64,000 bases of DNA from CAZFHA01 sp964518595 (GCA_964518595.1 CAZFHA010000007.1:1-64000), one strand, 5' to 3'; positions 50,774-60,503 are shown, counted from the first letter of the stretch. The notes: generated by a model not told the origin, from the sequence alone. Numbers and translations are program-made.

Positions 50774-51625
50774 CTAAAGTGATTTGATGGCTGTTTTGTA
50801 GTCAAGTGTTTGCAAATACTTCCGGGCGGCTACGGCATTTTCCGGTACCGTATCCTCCAAAGTTATGTGCATAAAGGGCTTTTGAGCGGCTACAAAGGCT
50901 AAAATGGGTCGGTAATCCAATTGACCTAGACCCGCAGCAACGGACTTCAGTCCATTTTCTGTTACCAAAAAGTCTTTGGCATGGAGTACCACGATTTCAT
51001 CGCCCAGTAAGTCAATAGCCTCATAGACAATCCGTTCCTGTTCTTGGTAATTGCTTATATCCAGCATATTCACTGGATCAAAGATAATTCGCAGATTAGG
51101 AGATGCGATTCTTCTTAGCACTTCTTTGGCTCTTTGGGGATTAGAAACAATATGAGAAAAAACCGGCTCAATGGCAATAATTGTGCCCAGTTTCTCCGCT
51201 GTGGCTACCACCGGAGCCAGATTTCTAATAAATAGATCCAGGGAATCCTGACTATGACAGGCTGGTTCGTAGCGATACTGTTCATTAGGTGCTCCGGTTT
51301 CTGTCCCTACTACTCCTGCCCCCAGTAAGGCTGCAAACCGTAGATGAGCTTCATAGGTGGCTTGAATCTGCATGAGTGTCTTGTCATTAGGATGCGCTAG
51401 GTTCAGATAGCAACCCAAAACAGCGACATCTAATTCCTGCTTAGCAAAAAGCCGCTTCAAATGCATAGCCATTCCCGGCGTTAAGGCACCGTTAGCAACA
51501 GAATGGTTATGAATAGATTTACTTAATGCCATGTGAACACAGCTAAAACCATCTTGACGAATGTTAGCAATCTGACTCTCAAGGTCTCCCGGTCTGGTAT
51601 CGTGCATTCTAATACCAATATTCAT
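50774..51625 (-). CDS. Sugar phosphate isomerase/epimerase-like TIM-barrel protein (third)
   Basis: A 283-residue TIM barrel with metal-site segments IAIEPVFSHI, RIIFDPVNMLD, VLHAKDF and ITLED. ATG 51625 follows AAGGAGCG; the longer frame to 51664 has no such site. It lies between the polygalacturonase and yesL-kduD-like genes, so it is expected to act on an unsaturated uronate or a keto-sugar of this pathway. It could fill the missing KduI step; that is untested. Confidence 0.8.
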   Translation of the reverse strand: MNIGIRMHDTRPGDLESQIANIRQDGFSCVHMALSKSIHNHSVANGALTPGMAMHLKRLFAKQELDVAVLGCYLNLAHPNDKTLMQIQATYEAHLRFAALLGAGVVGTETGAPNEQYRYEPACHSQDSLDLFIRNLAPVVATAEKLGTIIAIEPVFSHIVSNPQRAKEVLRRIASPNLRIIFDPVNMLDISNYQEQERIVYEAIDLLGDEIVVLHAKDFLVTENGLKSVAAGLGQLDYRPILAFVAAQKPFMHITLEDTVPENAVAARKYLQTLDYKTAIKSL

Positions 51626-51720
51626 AGCTACGCTCCTTATCTCATCCAATACAGCTAAACGCACATTCTCTTTACCCTAAAGTATAGCGCAAAAAGTAAC
51701 AAAGTACAGGTTAAAACGGG

Positions 51721-53298
51721 CTACTTTACTAGGTTTACTGTTTCAACTCCTGAAAATGAAGTAATATCTATTTCGCCCTGTCCCTCAAGCTCGACATTTT
51801 CCAGAAATAATTGCTCAACATTACTGATTATCATGCCACCCTTAGCCACCGCCGCAACGCCGCAAAGCATCTCTGGTTCCTCTGGCAGAAGTTCTTTTTC
51901 GGCATAAGAAAAATAGCTGTTTTTGATGGTTATTTTGCGGATTTTTTGTTCCGGCAGGCCGATAATGAAAGCTGCTGCCACTTCTATATCAGTACATTGC
52001 AGACGGGAAAAATTCAGCTCCCCTATTTCTGGCGTCCGATAATCCACGGGAAGGGCTTCACGATTTTGCACATAGTGGGTTTTTCCATCGGGATCACAAA
52101 AATAAAAACAGTTAATGGCGATGGGGGTTTTTACGCCGGACATAGTAATATTCTCAAAGGTCAAATCATCCAAAACGGAATCTTTACCTCTTCCTCGGCG
52201 AGTTTTCATCCGCACACCCCGATCTGTCTGTTGAAAGAGACATTCCCTAACCCTAAGGTTTTTAACGCCTGCTGCGACTTCACTGCCAATGGTGACGGCA
52301 CCATGGCCCTTTTCCATAAAGCAGCTTCGAATCTCAATTCGCTCTGAAGCCACCTTCAAGCGGCGACCAAGGTAGATTTTGCCTGATTTTAAGGCAATAC
52401 AGTCATCACCCAAAGAAAAGCGGCAGCCAGAGATGAGAACATCTTTACAAGATTCAATATCCAGACCGTCGGTATTGGGAGATTCCATTGGATTTACTAC
52501 CTGAATATCACCAATGAACAGTTCATTACAGAAATGAGGGTGAAGTGTCCAGGAAGGGCTATTCTTCAAAGTTATACCCGTTATTGTAATTTTTTTAGAT
52601 TGGCTCAAAAATAATAGCCTTGGTCGAAAAGGCATTGTCTTTCGATTTTCCTCTTTCCACCAGTCAGCAAAAGAGGCCTGACCATCAAGGCAACCACCTC
52701 CGTAGATAGTAACATTTTCTAACCCTATACCCGTTAACAGTGAAGCGTACATGGGAAGAGGATTTCCTTCCCATGTACCAAGATAGTGTTCGTCAGTTTC
52801 ATCGTAACTTTCAAAAAACCCAGGCAGTATCGGCGGTAAAGCTTGATCTTTCTTATGAAAGCGCAATACCGCCCCCTCACTAAGTTCTAAGAGTAGATTG
52901 CTTTTTAGGAATAATGCACCCACTGAATATGTGCCTGCAGGAACTAAGACTCGGCTCTCTACCGGACAAGCCATAATGGCCGCCTGGATGGCGCTTGTAT
53001 CATCCTGCTCCCCATCACCCCTAGCCCCAAAGTCTTTTACATTGAAGGTGTACTTTTCAGCCAAGGTCTCAAAACCCAAAGCGAACGAGCGACCATCGGC
53101 AAAAGTGACCGTCACCTGATAAGAGGTTAGCGGTTTCAGATTGGCGATAAAGCGCACCCGTTTGGAGGAAGAGGAATGAAATTTCCCATTTAGATAGAGA
53201 TCATATTCCTCAGGCAAATAGTAATGACCAGGTAAGCCAAGTTCAAAGGTAACGCTGCGAGGGGTTTGGTGAAGTATTTGAATCATATCCGTATTCAT
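51721..53298 (-). CDS. Polygalacturonase (GH28), apparently cytoplasmic
   Basis: A 525-residue enzyme. Residues 1-85 form an Ig/fibronectin-like N-terminal domain, then a beta-helix from about 88. Catalytic GH28 motifs are NTDG (Asp277), GDDC (Asp298, Asp299), GHGAVTIGS (His332) and RMK (Arg363, Lys365). No signal peptide is seen. The N-terminal domain is typical of exo-polygalacturonases that release mono- or digalacturonate. AGGAG lies 11 bases before the ATG. Fed by the importer genes just upstream. Confidence 0.92.
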   Translation of the reverse strand: MNTDMIQILHQTPRSVTFELGLPGHYYLPEEYDLYLNGKFHSSSSKRVRFIANLKPLTSYQVTVTFADGRSFALGFETLAEKYTFNVKDFGARGDGEQDDTSAIQAAIMACPVESRVLVPAGTYSVGALFLKSNLLLELSEGAVLRFHKKDQALPPILPGFFESYDETDEHYLGTWEGNPLPMYASLLTGIGLENVTIYGGGCLDGQASFADWWKEENRKTMPFRPRLLFLSQSKKITITGITLKNSPSWTLHPHFCNELFIGDIQVVNPMESPNTDGLDIESCKDVLISGCRFSLGDDCIALKSGKIYLGRRLKVASERIEIRSCFMEKGHGAVTIGSEVAAGVKNLRVRECLFQQTDRGVRMKTRRGRGKDSVLDDLTFENITMSGVKTPIAINCFYFCDPDGKTHYVQNREALPVDYRTPEIGELNFSRLQCTDIEVAAAFIIGLPEQKIRKITIKNSYFSYAEKELLPEEPEMLCGVAAVAKGGMIISNVEQLFLENVELEGQGEIDITSFSGVETVNLVK

Positions 53299-53316
53299 GT
53301 GTGCAAGTACTCCTGA

Positions 53317-54222
53317 TTATCCTTTTACACCACCGGCCGAAATACCGTCAACAAATTGCTTTTGAGCGGCAAAAAAGACGATAATGGAAGGCAGAATAGA
53401 AATAAGCGAGATAGCCAAAACCCGATTCCAGTCAAAGCCTTTATCCGCATCCATGGAAAGTTTAACGAATAGGGTAGCGGGAAAACGACTGGGCGTAGTT
53501 ACATAAAGTAATGGTCCCATAAAGTCATTGGAGGACCACATGAACTGAAAGAGTGCCACAGAAACCAAAGCCGGTTTCAACATGGGGGTAATAATTTTCC
53601 AAAGAATTTGCATGATGTTACAACCGTCAACCTTGGCAGCCTCATCAAGTTCCTTGGGTATACCCCGCATGAACTGTACTAACATGAATACGAAGTAAGT
53701 ATCAATGGCGAACATGGTAGGCACAATTAGAGGTAGGTAGAGCGGTGAATTAATCCAGCCAATGTTATTGAATAGAACGAACTGGGGAACATTTAACACC
53801 ACTTGCGGCAGGAAAAGTGTGGACATTAAAACGGCAAACAAAACTGTCTTGCCTCTAAAATCAAAACGGCTAAAACCATAAGCGGTAAGAGTGGCCGAAA
53901 TCAAAGTAAAGAGAACTTTAGGCAAAACAATCAAGTAGGTATTAATCATAGCCCGAAACAAATCAATATCGCCACCATAGTTATTGAAAGCACTTTTATA
54001 GCCCTCTAAAGTCGGGTTGCGGGGAATCAGTCCAATACTGGTAAAAATCTCTTCATTAGGCTTAAAAGTAGCCCCCACCATCCAGAGTAAGGGATAGATC
54101 ATAATGAGACCAACTGCAATTAGCACAAAATATTTAAAGAATGTGCCGATTCGTCTTCTGGTTTTTAAGGTCATCAGAGGTGTTTGCTGTTTAGAGGCAG
54201 AAACATTGTCCTTGGCTTCCAT
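53317..54222 (-). CDS. CUT1 carbohydrate ABC transporter permease (MalG type)
   Basis: A 301-residue permease with six helices and the EAA loop ELDEAAKVDGCNIMQILWKIITPMLKP. ATG 54222 lies 5 bp after the stop of the first permease gene, with AGGGA inside that gene's end. Longer starts overlap that gene. Works with the next two products; no ATPase is encoded beside it. Confidence 0.92.
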   Translation of the reverse strand: MEAKDNVSASKQQTPLMTLKTRRRIGTFFKYFVLIAVGLIMIYPLLWMVGATFKPNEEIFTSIGLIPRNPTLEGYKSAFNNYGGDIDLFRAMINTYLIVLPKVLFTLISATLTAYGFSRFDFRGKTVLFAVLMSTLFLPQVVLNVPQFVLFNNIGWINSPLYLPLIVPTMFAIDTYFVFMLVQFMRGIPKELDEAAKVDGCNIMQILWKIITPMLKPALVSVALFQFMWSSNDFMGPLLYVTTPSRFPATLFVKLSMDADKGFDWNRVLAISLISILPSIIVFFAAQKQFVDGISAGGVKG

Positions 54223-54226
54223 ATTT

Positions 54227-55177
54227 TCACTTCCCTTCATCTGAATAATAGACCCAGTACTTCTGACTGGCAAAGGCGACAACTGTAAAGATCATAACAA
54301 TGATAAACATGACCCAGGCCAAAGCACTAGCCATACCCATTTCATAGTTTTTGAAAGCACTGTTATAAATCAGAATAGAGATTAGCGTTGTAGCATTTCT
54401 GGGTCCACCCTGGGTGATAATGTATGGCCCATTAAATTCTTGAAAGGCCTGTACTAACTGGGTAACCAAGTTATAGAAGATTACCGGGGTAATCATCGGA
54501 ACAGTAACTTTAAAGAATTGACGGGCTTTTCCGGCGCCATCAATCCGGGCTGCTTCATACAAGTCTTCTGGCACAGCTTTCAGAGCCGCCAAGAATATAA
54601 CCATGGCTGAACCAAACTGCCAGATTCTTAACAGAGAAATAGTAAAAAGGGCATAATTCGGGTCACTGAGCCAATTTACACCTTGTAAACCAACTAGCTC
54701 TAAAAAGCCATTAATGAGACCTTCATCCCGAAATAAGGCTTTCCACAAAACAGCAATTGCTACAGAACCACCTAAAATGGAGGGGATATAGTAGGCCGAA
54801 CGAAAGAAATTAACCGCCTTTAGCTTGAAATTCAAGATATAGGCAATGAATAAAGCGGCAATTAGCTTTAAGGGAACGGTAAGAAAAGCGTACTTAAAAG
54901 TTACTAGCAAAGAAGACTGGGTCTTTTTGGAAGTAAAAATCTCTTCATAATTCATGAAACCAAACTCACTGATACCCTTAAACAGATGAAAATCAGTAAA
55001 GCTATAGTAAAGGGACGAGGCAAATGGATAGAGCTTAAAAAAGATAAAACCTACCAACCAAAGTAAAATGATAAAAAAGCCCGTGTTTCTCAGAAGGGAC
55101 TTTTTGAATTTGCCTGATGATCTGTCAGAAAGTCGTTTCAACTCTGCCGTAGATGTAGAATGCGACTGTTTTCCCAT
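54227..55177 (-). CDS. CUT1 carbohydrate ABC transporter permease (MalF type)
   Basis: A 316-residue permease: Ser/Lys-rich cytoplasmic leader, six helices, and the EAA loop DLYEAARIDGAGKARQFFKVTVPMITP. AGGGAGG precedes the ATG. It pairs with the MalG-type permease directly downstream. The operon position, between GH105 and GH28 genes, indicates galacturonan or unsaturated oligogalacturonide import. Confidence 0.92.
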   Translation of the reverse strand: MGKQSHSTSTAELKRLSDRSSGKFKKSLLRNTGFFIILLWLVGFIFFKLYPFASSLYYSFTDFHLFKGISEFGFMNYEEIFTSKKTQSSLLVTFKYAFLTVPLKLIAALFIAYILNFKLKAVNFFRSAYYIPSILGGSVAIAVLWKALFRDEGLINGFLELVGLQGVNWLSDPNYALFTISLLRIWQFGSAMVIFLAALKAVPEDLYEAARIDGAGKARQFFKVTVPMITPVIFYNLVTQLVQAFQEFNGPYIITQGGPRNATTLISILIYNSAFKNYEMGMASALAWVMFIIVMIFTVVAFASQKYWVYYSDEGK

Positions 55178-55193
55178 CTTAGTTTCCTCCCTA

Positions 55194-56297
55194 TTATATT
55201 TTCTCTGTCAGCAAGTACTGGGCGTAGGCCATCATAAAGGGGCCCACTGCCTTGGCTTCGTCGCTAACAATTTCTTCTGACAAGTAATACTCAACGCTTC
55301 CGTCACGTTTGTCCCCCGGTCCTAAACCAGCTACCCGGCAGATATCGATCAGATGCCACCTTCCGTCTATTTCCGTGAATTTGTAAGTTAATAGACCTTC
55401 AAAAACTAGCAGTCCGGCAGGCAAATATTTTTCTTTACTCAGAACGCCCAGACGGCAAGCCTTTAGCAGTGTATAGGCAACCATAACTGAACCGGATGTT
55501 TCTAAGTAGTTACCCTTAAAGTCAGCACGGTCAATCACTTGGAAGAAGAGCCCGGTTTGGCTGTCTTGATACGCTAAAATACCATCAACGGCTTCTTTCA
55601 AAAGCTGAGAAAAGCGGCGATAGTCCTCAAAGATTTGTTGATCCATAGCCTCAATAACATCCACTAAAGCCATTAAATACCAGCCCATGGCTCTAATCCA
55701 AAAATTAGGCGACAAGCCGGTTTCTTTGTCAGCCCAAGGCTGAATTTTAGCTTCATCAAAAGCATGATAATAAAGCTTTTTCTCCGAGTTAAATAGATAT
55801 TTTCTGACATTTTCAAACTGAGAAAGTATATCTTGATAGTTTTCTTTACCATTATACTTACTCTCATATTCCATATAAAATGGCTGAGCCATATAAAGAC
55901 CGTCTAGCCAAATCTGGTTTGGATAAATGCTTTTATGCCAAAAATTACCGGATTTTGTCCGCGGATGCTCTTTAAGCCGAGCCATTATAAAGTCCAGAGC
56001 CAACTTATAACGCTCTTCCTTTGTAATCTCGTAAACCTTGAACAGCACTTTTCCGCAGTTAATGCTGTCAATATTATAGGTGTTGCCTTCATAATTTTTG
56101 ATGGTACCGTCTGCAGCAATAAGCTTATCTACATAGGAAACAACAAAGTCCAGATACGACTTATTCCCTGTAGCTTCATAAAGCTGCAGAGAACCAATTA
56201 GAACCACGCCATCCTCATAATTCCAATAGCTTTGGTAAGGCTGGTGCTTAGCTATGTAATCATCAATATAATTCTTTACGGTGTCTATTTGTTTCAT
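55194..56297 (-). CDS. Unsaturated galacturonyl hydrolase, GH105
   Basis: A 367-residue alpha/alpha barrel of the YteR/YesR family. Segments NYEDGVVLIGSLQLYEATG, YNIDSINCGKVLF (Asp77) and IWLDGLYMAQPF (Asp132) match the residues that hydrate the C4-C5 double bond of unsaturated uronates. It removes the unsaturated galacturonate from lyase products, giving 5-keto-4-deoxyuronate. No signal peptide. AGGAGG precedes the ATG. A large hairpin separates it from the binding-protein gene. Confidence 0.93.
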   Translation of the reverse strand: MKQIDTVKNYIDDYIAKHQPYQSYWNYEDGVVLIGSLQLYEATGNKSYLDFVVSYVDKLIAADGTIKNYEGNTYNIDSINCGKVLFKVYEITKEERYKLALDFIMARLKEHPRTKSGNFWHKSIYPNQIWLDGLYMAQPFYMEYESKYNGKENYQDILSQFENVRKYLFNSEKKLYYHAFDEAKIQPWADKETGLSPNFWIRAMGWYLMALVDVIEAMDQQIFEDYRRFSQLLKEAVDGILAYQDSQTGLFFQVIDRADFKGNYLETSGSVMVAYTLLKACRLGVLSKEKYLPAGLLVFEGLLTYKFTEIDGRWHLIDICRVAGLGPGDKRDGSVEYYLSEEIVSDEAKAVGPFMMAYAQYLLTEKI

Positions 56298-56321
56298 TAA
56301 AGCCTCCTCACTTTATTGTGT

Positions 56322-56357
56322 GCCGCCAATCACAAAAATTCCTTCGTGACTGGCGGC
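56322..56357 (-). promoter_or_regulatory. Hairpin between binding-protein and GH105 genes
   Basis: GCCGCCA.TCAC (56322-56333) pairs with GTGA.TGGCGGC (56346-56357): an 11-bp stem with one mismatch. No T-run follows on the minus strand. It lies just after the binding-protein stop and would raise binding protein over downstream genes by mRNA protection. Confidence 0.6.
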
Positions 56358-56379
56358 GCCATGAAACACCTCAGAGTGT

Positions 56380-57735
56380 TTAGGACTCTAACACATCAGT
56401 AATACCTTCATGCAGAACTTCTGCGGCTTCTCTGGGAGTATAGTCACCATAACTAAGTCCGCCTAAAGCATCCCAGTAGACACCTTCATTCGTGCTCTTA
56501 AGCTTGGCATCTTCAAAGAAGGGGTCCATAGAGAACTCGGTTCCAGCCAAAACTTTGGCGTTGGCATCAGCTACCATCGGATCTAAAAGACCTTTTTCAC
56601 TAGTAATTTCAAAAGCCTTTTTACTCAGAGGGATACCTCTTTCTGATCCCATAAGTTCAATTCCCTCCGGATCATTCAGTAAAAATTGAATCAGAGTGGC
56701 ACATGCATCCGGGCTGGCCGTTTTAGCGGAGATAGCAAAAGCCATGGATACTTTAGAAAAACCACCTTTAAATTTTCCGAAATCTGCAAAATAGTCTCCA
56801 ACTACCATCTCTTGTCCGGGAGCTAAAGCATCACGGGATTTAGTAGCGGCTGAATCCCACTCAAACTGTCCGGCATATTTGCCGTCAATCCATTTGGGGT
56901 TCTTATCAAAAGATTCGGCGCCATCACCTTTTAGGGTTTTAATGCTGGGAATCACGTGGGCATCTTCCAGTGACTGAATAAAGGTAAGCCCTTCCTCTAG
57001 CTGTTCGACGGAGTAATTTAATACACCATCCGTTACCCACTCTTTTCCATACTGCGCTTGGAGATAGAAAACCATAAAAATCATCCGGTCAAACTCGTTC
57101 ATAGCCAGTGGGTAGTAATCATCACCTAGTTTTTCTTTAAAAACCGGGCCGGCGGCTTTTAAGTCAGCCAAGGTCTTGGGCGTTTCTAGTCCAGCCTTTT
57201 CATAAGTAGTTTTGTTCCAGAAGAAAATACGTCCAGTCATGGAAATTGGCACAGCCTGTAAATTGGTACCGTCATCGATGGAGCAAGCCTCTAAAGCGGC
57301 TTCCGGGAATTGGGTTAGGTCAATAATGTCTGAAACGTCATTAATGTTCAAATAGGTAGTGCCGTCAGCACTAAAAGAGTTAATCCAGCTCCAATTGATC
57401 TGATTTACATCAGGAATATTTCCGGCAAAAACTTTGGTAGACATAGCCTCTTCCCAACCGGTCCAAGCACCGTACTCAGCTTCCACTTTAATGTCTGGAT
57501 TCTTAGCTTCAAATGCCTTAATAGCATTTTGGGTGGCTTCATGACGTGAATCGCCGCCCCACCAAGAGATTTTAATCGTTCCGGATGGGGTAGAACCACC
57601 GGAAGAACCATTGCTTTCTGTTTTTGTTTCCCCATTGCCAGATTTTGTGGTGGTAGCGGCATTCCCACCTCCACAGGCAACCAAAGAAAAGCTTAGGGCG
57701 GTAATAAGTAATCCTGCAAGTAACTTCTTTTTCAT
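56380..57735 (-). CDS. CUT1 sugar-binding lipoprotein
   Basis: A 451-residue lipoprotein: MKKKLLAGLLITALSFSLVAC signal with lipobox LVAC, then a Gly/Ser/Thr linker and SBP_bac_1 fold (IKISWWGGDSRHEATQNAIKAFEAKNPDIKVE). AGGAGA precedes the ATG. It delivers a pectin oligomer to the two CUT1 permeases downstream. It starts 255 bp after the kdgA stop, so it may have its own promoter, which I could not place. Confidence 0.92.
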   Translation of the reverse strand: MKKKLLAGLLITALSFSLVACGGGNAATTTKSGNGETKTESNGSSGGSTPSGTIKISWWGGDSRHEATQNAIKAFEAKNPDIKVEAEYGAWTGWEEAMSTKVFAGNIPDVNQINWSWINSFSADGTTYLNINDVSDIIDLTQFPEAALEACSIDDGTNLQAVPISMTGRIFFWNKTTYEKAGLETPKTLADLKAAGPVFKEKLGDDYYPLAMNEFDRMIFMVFYLQAQYGKEWVTDGVLNYSVEQLEEGLTFIQSLEDAHVIPSIKTLKGDGAESFDKNPKWIDGKYAGQFEWDSAATKSRDALAPGQEMVVGDYFADFGKFKGGFSKVSMAFAISAKTASPDACATLIQFLLNDPEGIELMGSERGIPLSKKAFEITSEKGLLDPMVADANAKVLAGTEFSMDPFFEDAKLKSTNEGVYWDALGGLSYGDYTPREAAEVLHEGITDVLES

Positions 57736-57990
57736 CTAATTATCTCCTATTCTGCTTTTATACGGACAGGAAGCCAATCCTTATCCAACTCGTATCTGTT
57801 CTATCACACCAACCCACGAGATAAATGTACCCTCAAAATTATGTCTTAGAAAATCTTTGAATAAACCGATGTAGTTTCCATTCCCCCTCTCAATTAATAA
57901 TGTAAGTTAAATCATTTCTACTGTCTCTATGCTTAACGTTTGACGGTCACAATTTAGTAGGCTCATAGCCCAGAAAATACCGTCGCCAGA

Positions 57991-58962
57991 TTAGCCGGCT
58001 TTTTGCTGCACCAAATGGAAGGCAAAACCACCAATCTCATCTTGGAGATAAACCGCGACTTTTTGTCCCTTGGCATCATATTTGAACTGATCAACATTAA
58101 AGGTTACACCACGAGCTGCCAAATGATACATCGCCCGATCTAAATTAGGCGTAGATATAGCTATATGACCCTTCTCTCCCAGTCCCATGTATTTATTCAG
58201 TTCGATCCCTGAACCGGAGAAAATGGAGGAGTTACCATTCTTAATCGGAAAAGAGAAGACGCTAGCTAAAGTCTCAGCTTGTGAGAAAGCTTCGCTTTCA
58301 CTTCCAAAGTTGAGTCCTACATGTGCCAGTTTAAAATTAAGCATCTTCGTAATGGCCTCAGCGGCCAGGTCTCTAATCTGAGTAAATTTATCTTGGTTAA
58401 TCAGATCAGAAGTAACCATCCAGCTACCACCACAGGCAATAACCTTAGGGAAATCCAAATAGCTTAACATATTGTCAGGAGTTATGCCGCCTGTGGGCAT
58501 AAAGGATACGGCTCCATAGGGAGCAGACATTGCTTTAATCATGGGGAGTCCACCAGCGGCTTCTGCCGGGAAAAACTTTACTACTTCTAGGCCTAATTCC
58601 AAAGCTGTCTCGATATCACTGGGATTGGCACAACCGGGAAGGATAGGTACATGTAGTTTTTGACTGTGGGCAACAACCTTAGGGTTAAGACCGGGGCTGA
58701 CTAGAAAAGTCGCTCCAGCAGCTACCGCCTCATCGGCTTGTTGGGTAGTTAAAATCGTTCCAGCTCCAATCAACATCTGAGGAAAGTTTTTGCTCATGAT
58801 TTGAATAGCCTCAGCTGCAGCTGCCGTCCGAAAAGTAACCTCAGCACAGGGAAGACCGCCATCACAGAGCGCCTTGGCCAAGGGTAAGGCCTTACTTACA
58901 TCATCAATGGCAATAACTGGTACAATACCTATCTTTTTTATTGTTTCTAGAATCTGGTGCAT
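57991..58962 (-). CDS. kdgA: KDPG/KHG aldolase fused to a C-terminal VOC domain
   Basis: A 323-residue protein. Residues 1-205 are a class I KDPG aldolase: Glu41 in AEVTFRT, GAGTILT, Schiff-base Lys129 in VVKFFPAEAAGG, and FMPTGGITPDN. It splits KDPG to pyruvate and glyceraldehyde-3-phosphate. Residues 210-323 form a VOC/glyoxalase-like unit (LAHVGLNFGSESEAF, GHIAISTPNLDRAMYHLAARG, FHLVQQ). AAGGAGG precedes the ATG. It follows uxaA. KDG kinase is not encoded nearby. Confidence 0.92.
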   Translation of the reverse strand: MHQILETIKKIGIVPVIAIDDVSKALPLAKALCDGGLPCAEVTFRTAAAAEAIQIMSKNFPQMLIGAGTILTTQQADEAVAAGATFLVSPGLNPKVVAHSQKLHVPILPGCANPSDIETALELGLEVVKFFPAEAAGGLPMIKAMSAPYGAVSFMPTGGITPDNMLSYLDFPKVIACGGSWMVTSDLINQDKFTQIRDLAAEAITKMLNFKLAHVGLNFGSESEAFSQAETLASVFSFPIKNGNSSIFSGSGIELNKYMGLGEKGHIAISTPNLDRAMYHLAARGVTFNVDQFKYDAKGQKVAVYLQDEIGGFAFHLVQQKAG

Positions 58963-59018
58963 ACAATACCCTCCTTACTATGTGTAAAAACTTATTCACC
59001 TACGTTCTATTTGAGACA

Positions 59019-60503
59019 TCACAAGGTAACGCCCTTCTTAAAGATTGCCAAATCATGAAGCCCCATATGTTCACTCTTAACCTTTTCGCCGGAAGCAATT
59101 TCTACCACTTTGTTAAACAGGCGTTCACCCATTTCATCCAAGCTTGTTCCGGTCAAAACCAGACTGGCATCAAAATCAATCCAGCCCGGCTTATTGGCAG
59201 CCAGAGTCGGATTACTGGAAATTTTTACCGTGGGTACCGGTGAAGCAAAGGGTGTTCCCCGACCGGTGGTAAAAAGTACAATATGAGCACCGGAAGCGGC
59301 TAAAGCTGTAGCAGCAACCAGGTCATTTCCCGGTGAACTCAGAAGATTGAGACCTCTGGTTTTAACAACTTCACCATAATTAAGGACATCGGAGATAGGA
59401 GCTTCCCCGGATTTTTGCGTGCACCCCAAAGACTTATCTTCTAAAGTAGAAATACCACCGGCTTTATTTCCCGGGGAAGGATTTTCATAAATGGTCTGAC
59501 CGCAAGCAATAAAATATTCTTTAAAATCGTTAACAAGAGTAACTGTTTTCTCAAAGACCTCGGGGCTAACGCAGCGATTCATCAATAACTGCTCTGCCCC
59601 AAACATTTCCGGCACTTCCGTTAAAATCGTTGTTCCTCCAGCGGCTACCAAGCGGTCGGAAAAACGCCCGACGGTAGGATTGGCTGTGATGCCGGAAAAG
59701 CCATCCGAACCTCCGCACTTGAGACCGACAATTAACTCAGATACGGGAATAGCACTCCGGGTATAACTCTTAGCCCGAGAAATTAACTGGGCTAAAATTT
59801 CAAGACCAGCTTCAATTTCATCCTGTACATCCTGACAAACAAGAAATTGGATACGGCTCTCGTCAAAATCACCCAAATAGCTCTTAAGTTCATTTACCCC
59901 ACTATTTTCACAGCCCAATCCCAATAGTAAGACAGCCCCAGCGTTGGGATGCTTAGCCAGATCGGACAAAATAATTCTGGTGTTCTCCTGATCTTCCCCC
60001 ATCTGCGAACAACCATAGGGATGAGGAAAAGCTACTACCCCGTCTAGCTCTTCTGTCCCAGGGAGTTTTCCGGCTAAAGTGGCCAGATTGGTTGCTATGT
60101 GATTAACACAGCCTACTGTGGGAATAATCCAGAGATAGTTTCTTACCCCTACCCGTCCATCTTCCCGGCGAAAACCCTGAAAAGTCTTGGTTGGTATAGA
60201 GGGTAAAGTACCGATCTCTGGCTGGTATTGATACGTGATAATTCCGTCTAAATTTGTCTTTATATTATGAGTATGTACCCATTCTCCAGCTTTGATAGGC
60301 TTCTTGGCAATTCCTATGGGACTACCATATTTGATAATTGGCTCACCTTCGGCGATAGCTTCCAGAGCCACTTTATGACCCGCCAACACTTCTTCTAAAA
60401 CTGTAAGTTTTGTTTCCTCCAGAGTAATAACTGAATCTGGAGCAAGGGGCACTAATGCCACCGCCACATTATCCTTTGGATGAATTCTGATGTATGACTC
60501 CAT
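59019..60503 (-). CDS. uxaA: Altronate dehydratase
   Basis: A 494-residue dehydratase of the UxaA/GarD family: an N-terminal SAF domain (residues 1-95, IKYGSPIGIAKKPIKAGEWVH), then the catalytic part with RVGVRNYLWIIPTVGCVN, HPYGCSQMG, GLKCGGSDGFSG and TTGRGTPFA. It converts altronate to 2-keto-3-deoxygluconate. CAGGAGG precedes the ATG. It is 67 bp downstream of uxaB in the same operon. Confidence 0.95.
   Translation of the reverse strand: MESYIRIHPKDNVAVALVPLAPDSVITLEETKLTVLEEVLAGHKVALEAIAEGEPIIKYGSPIGIAKKPIKAGEWVHTHNIKTNLDGIITYQYQPEIGTLPSIPTKTFQGFRREDGRVGVRNYLWIIPTVGCVNHIATNLATLAGKLPGTEELDGVVAFPHPYGCSQMGEDQENTRIILSDLAKHPNAGAVLLLGLGCENSGVNELKSYLGDFDESRIQFLVCQDVQDEIEAGLEILAQLISRAKSYTRSAIPVSELIVGLKCGGSDGFSGITANPTVGRFSDRLVAAGGTTILTEVPEMFGAEQLLMNRCVSPEVFEKTVTLVNDFKEYFIACGQTIYENPSPGNKAGGISTLEDKSLGCTQKSGEAPISDVLNYGEVVKTRGLNLLSSPGNDLVAATALAASGAHIVLFTTGRGTPFASPVPTVKISSNPTLAANKPGWIDFDASLVLTGTSLDEMGERLFNKVVEIASGEKVKSEHMGLHDLAIFKKGVTL

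Noticed and set aside
51811..52347. 178-codon plus-strand frame inside the GH28 gene
   Set aside because: The opposite strand carries all polygalacturonase catalytic motifs, so this is a shadow.
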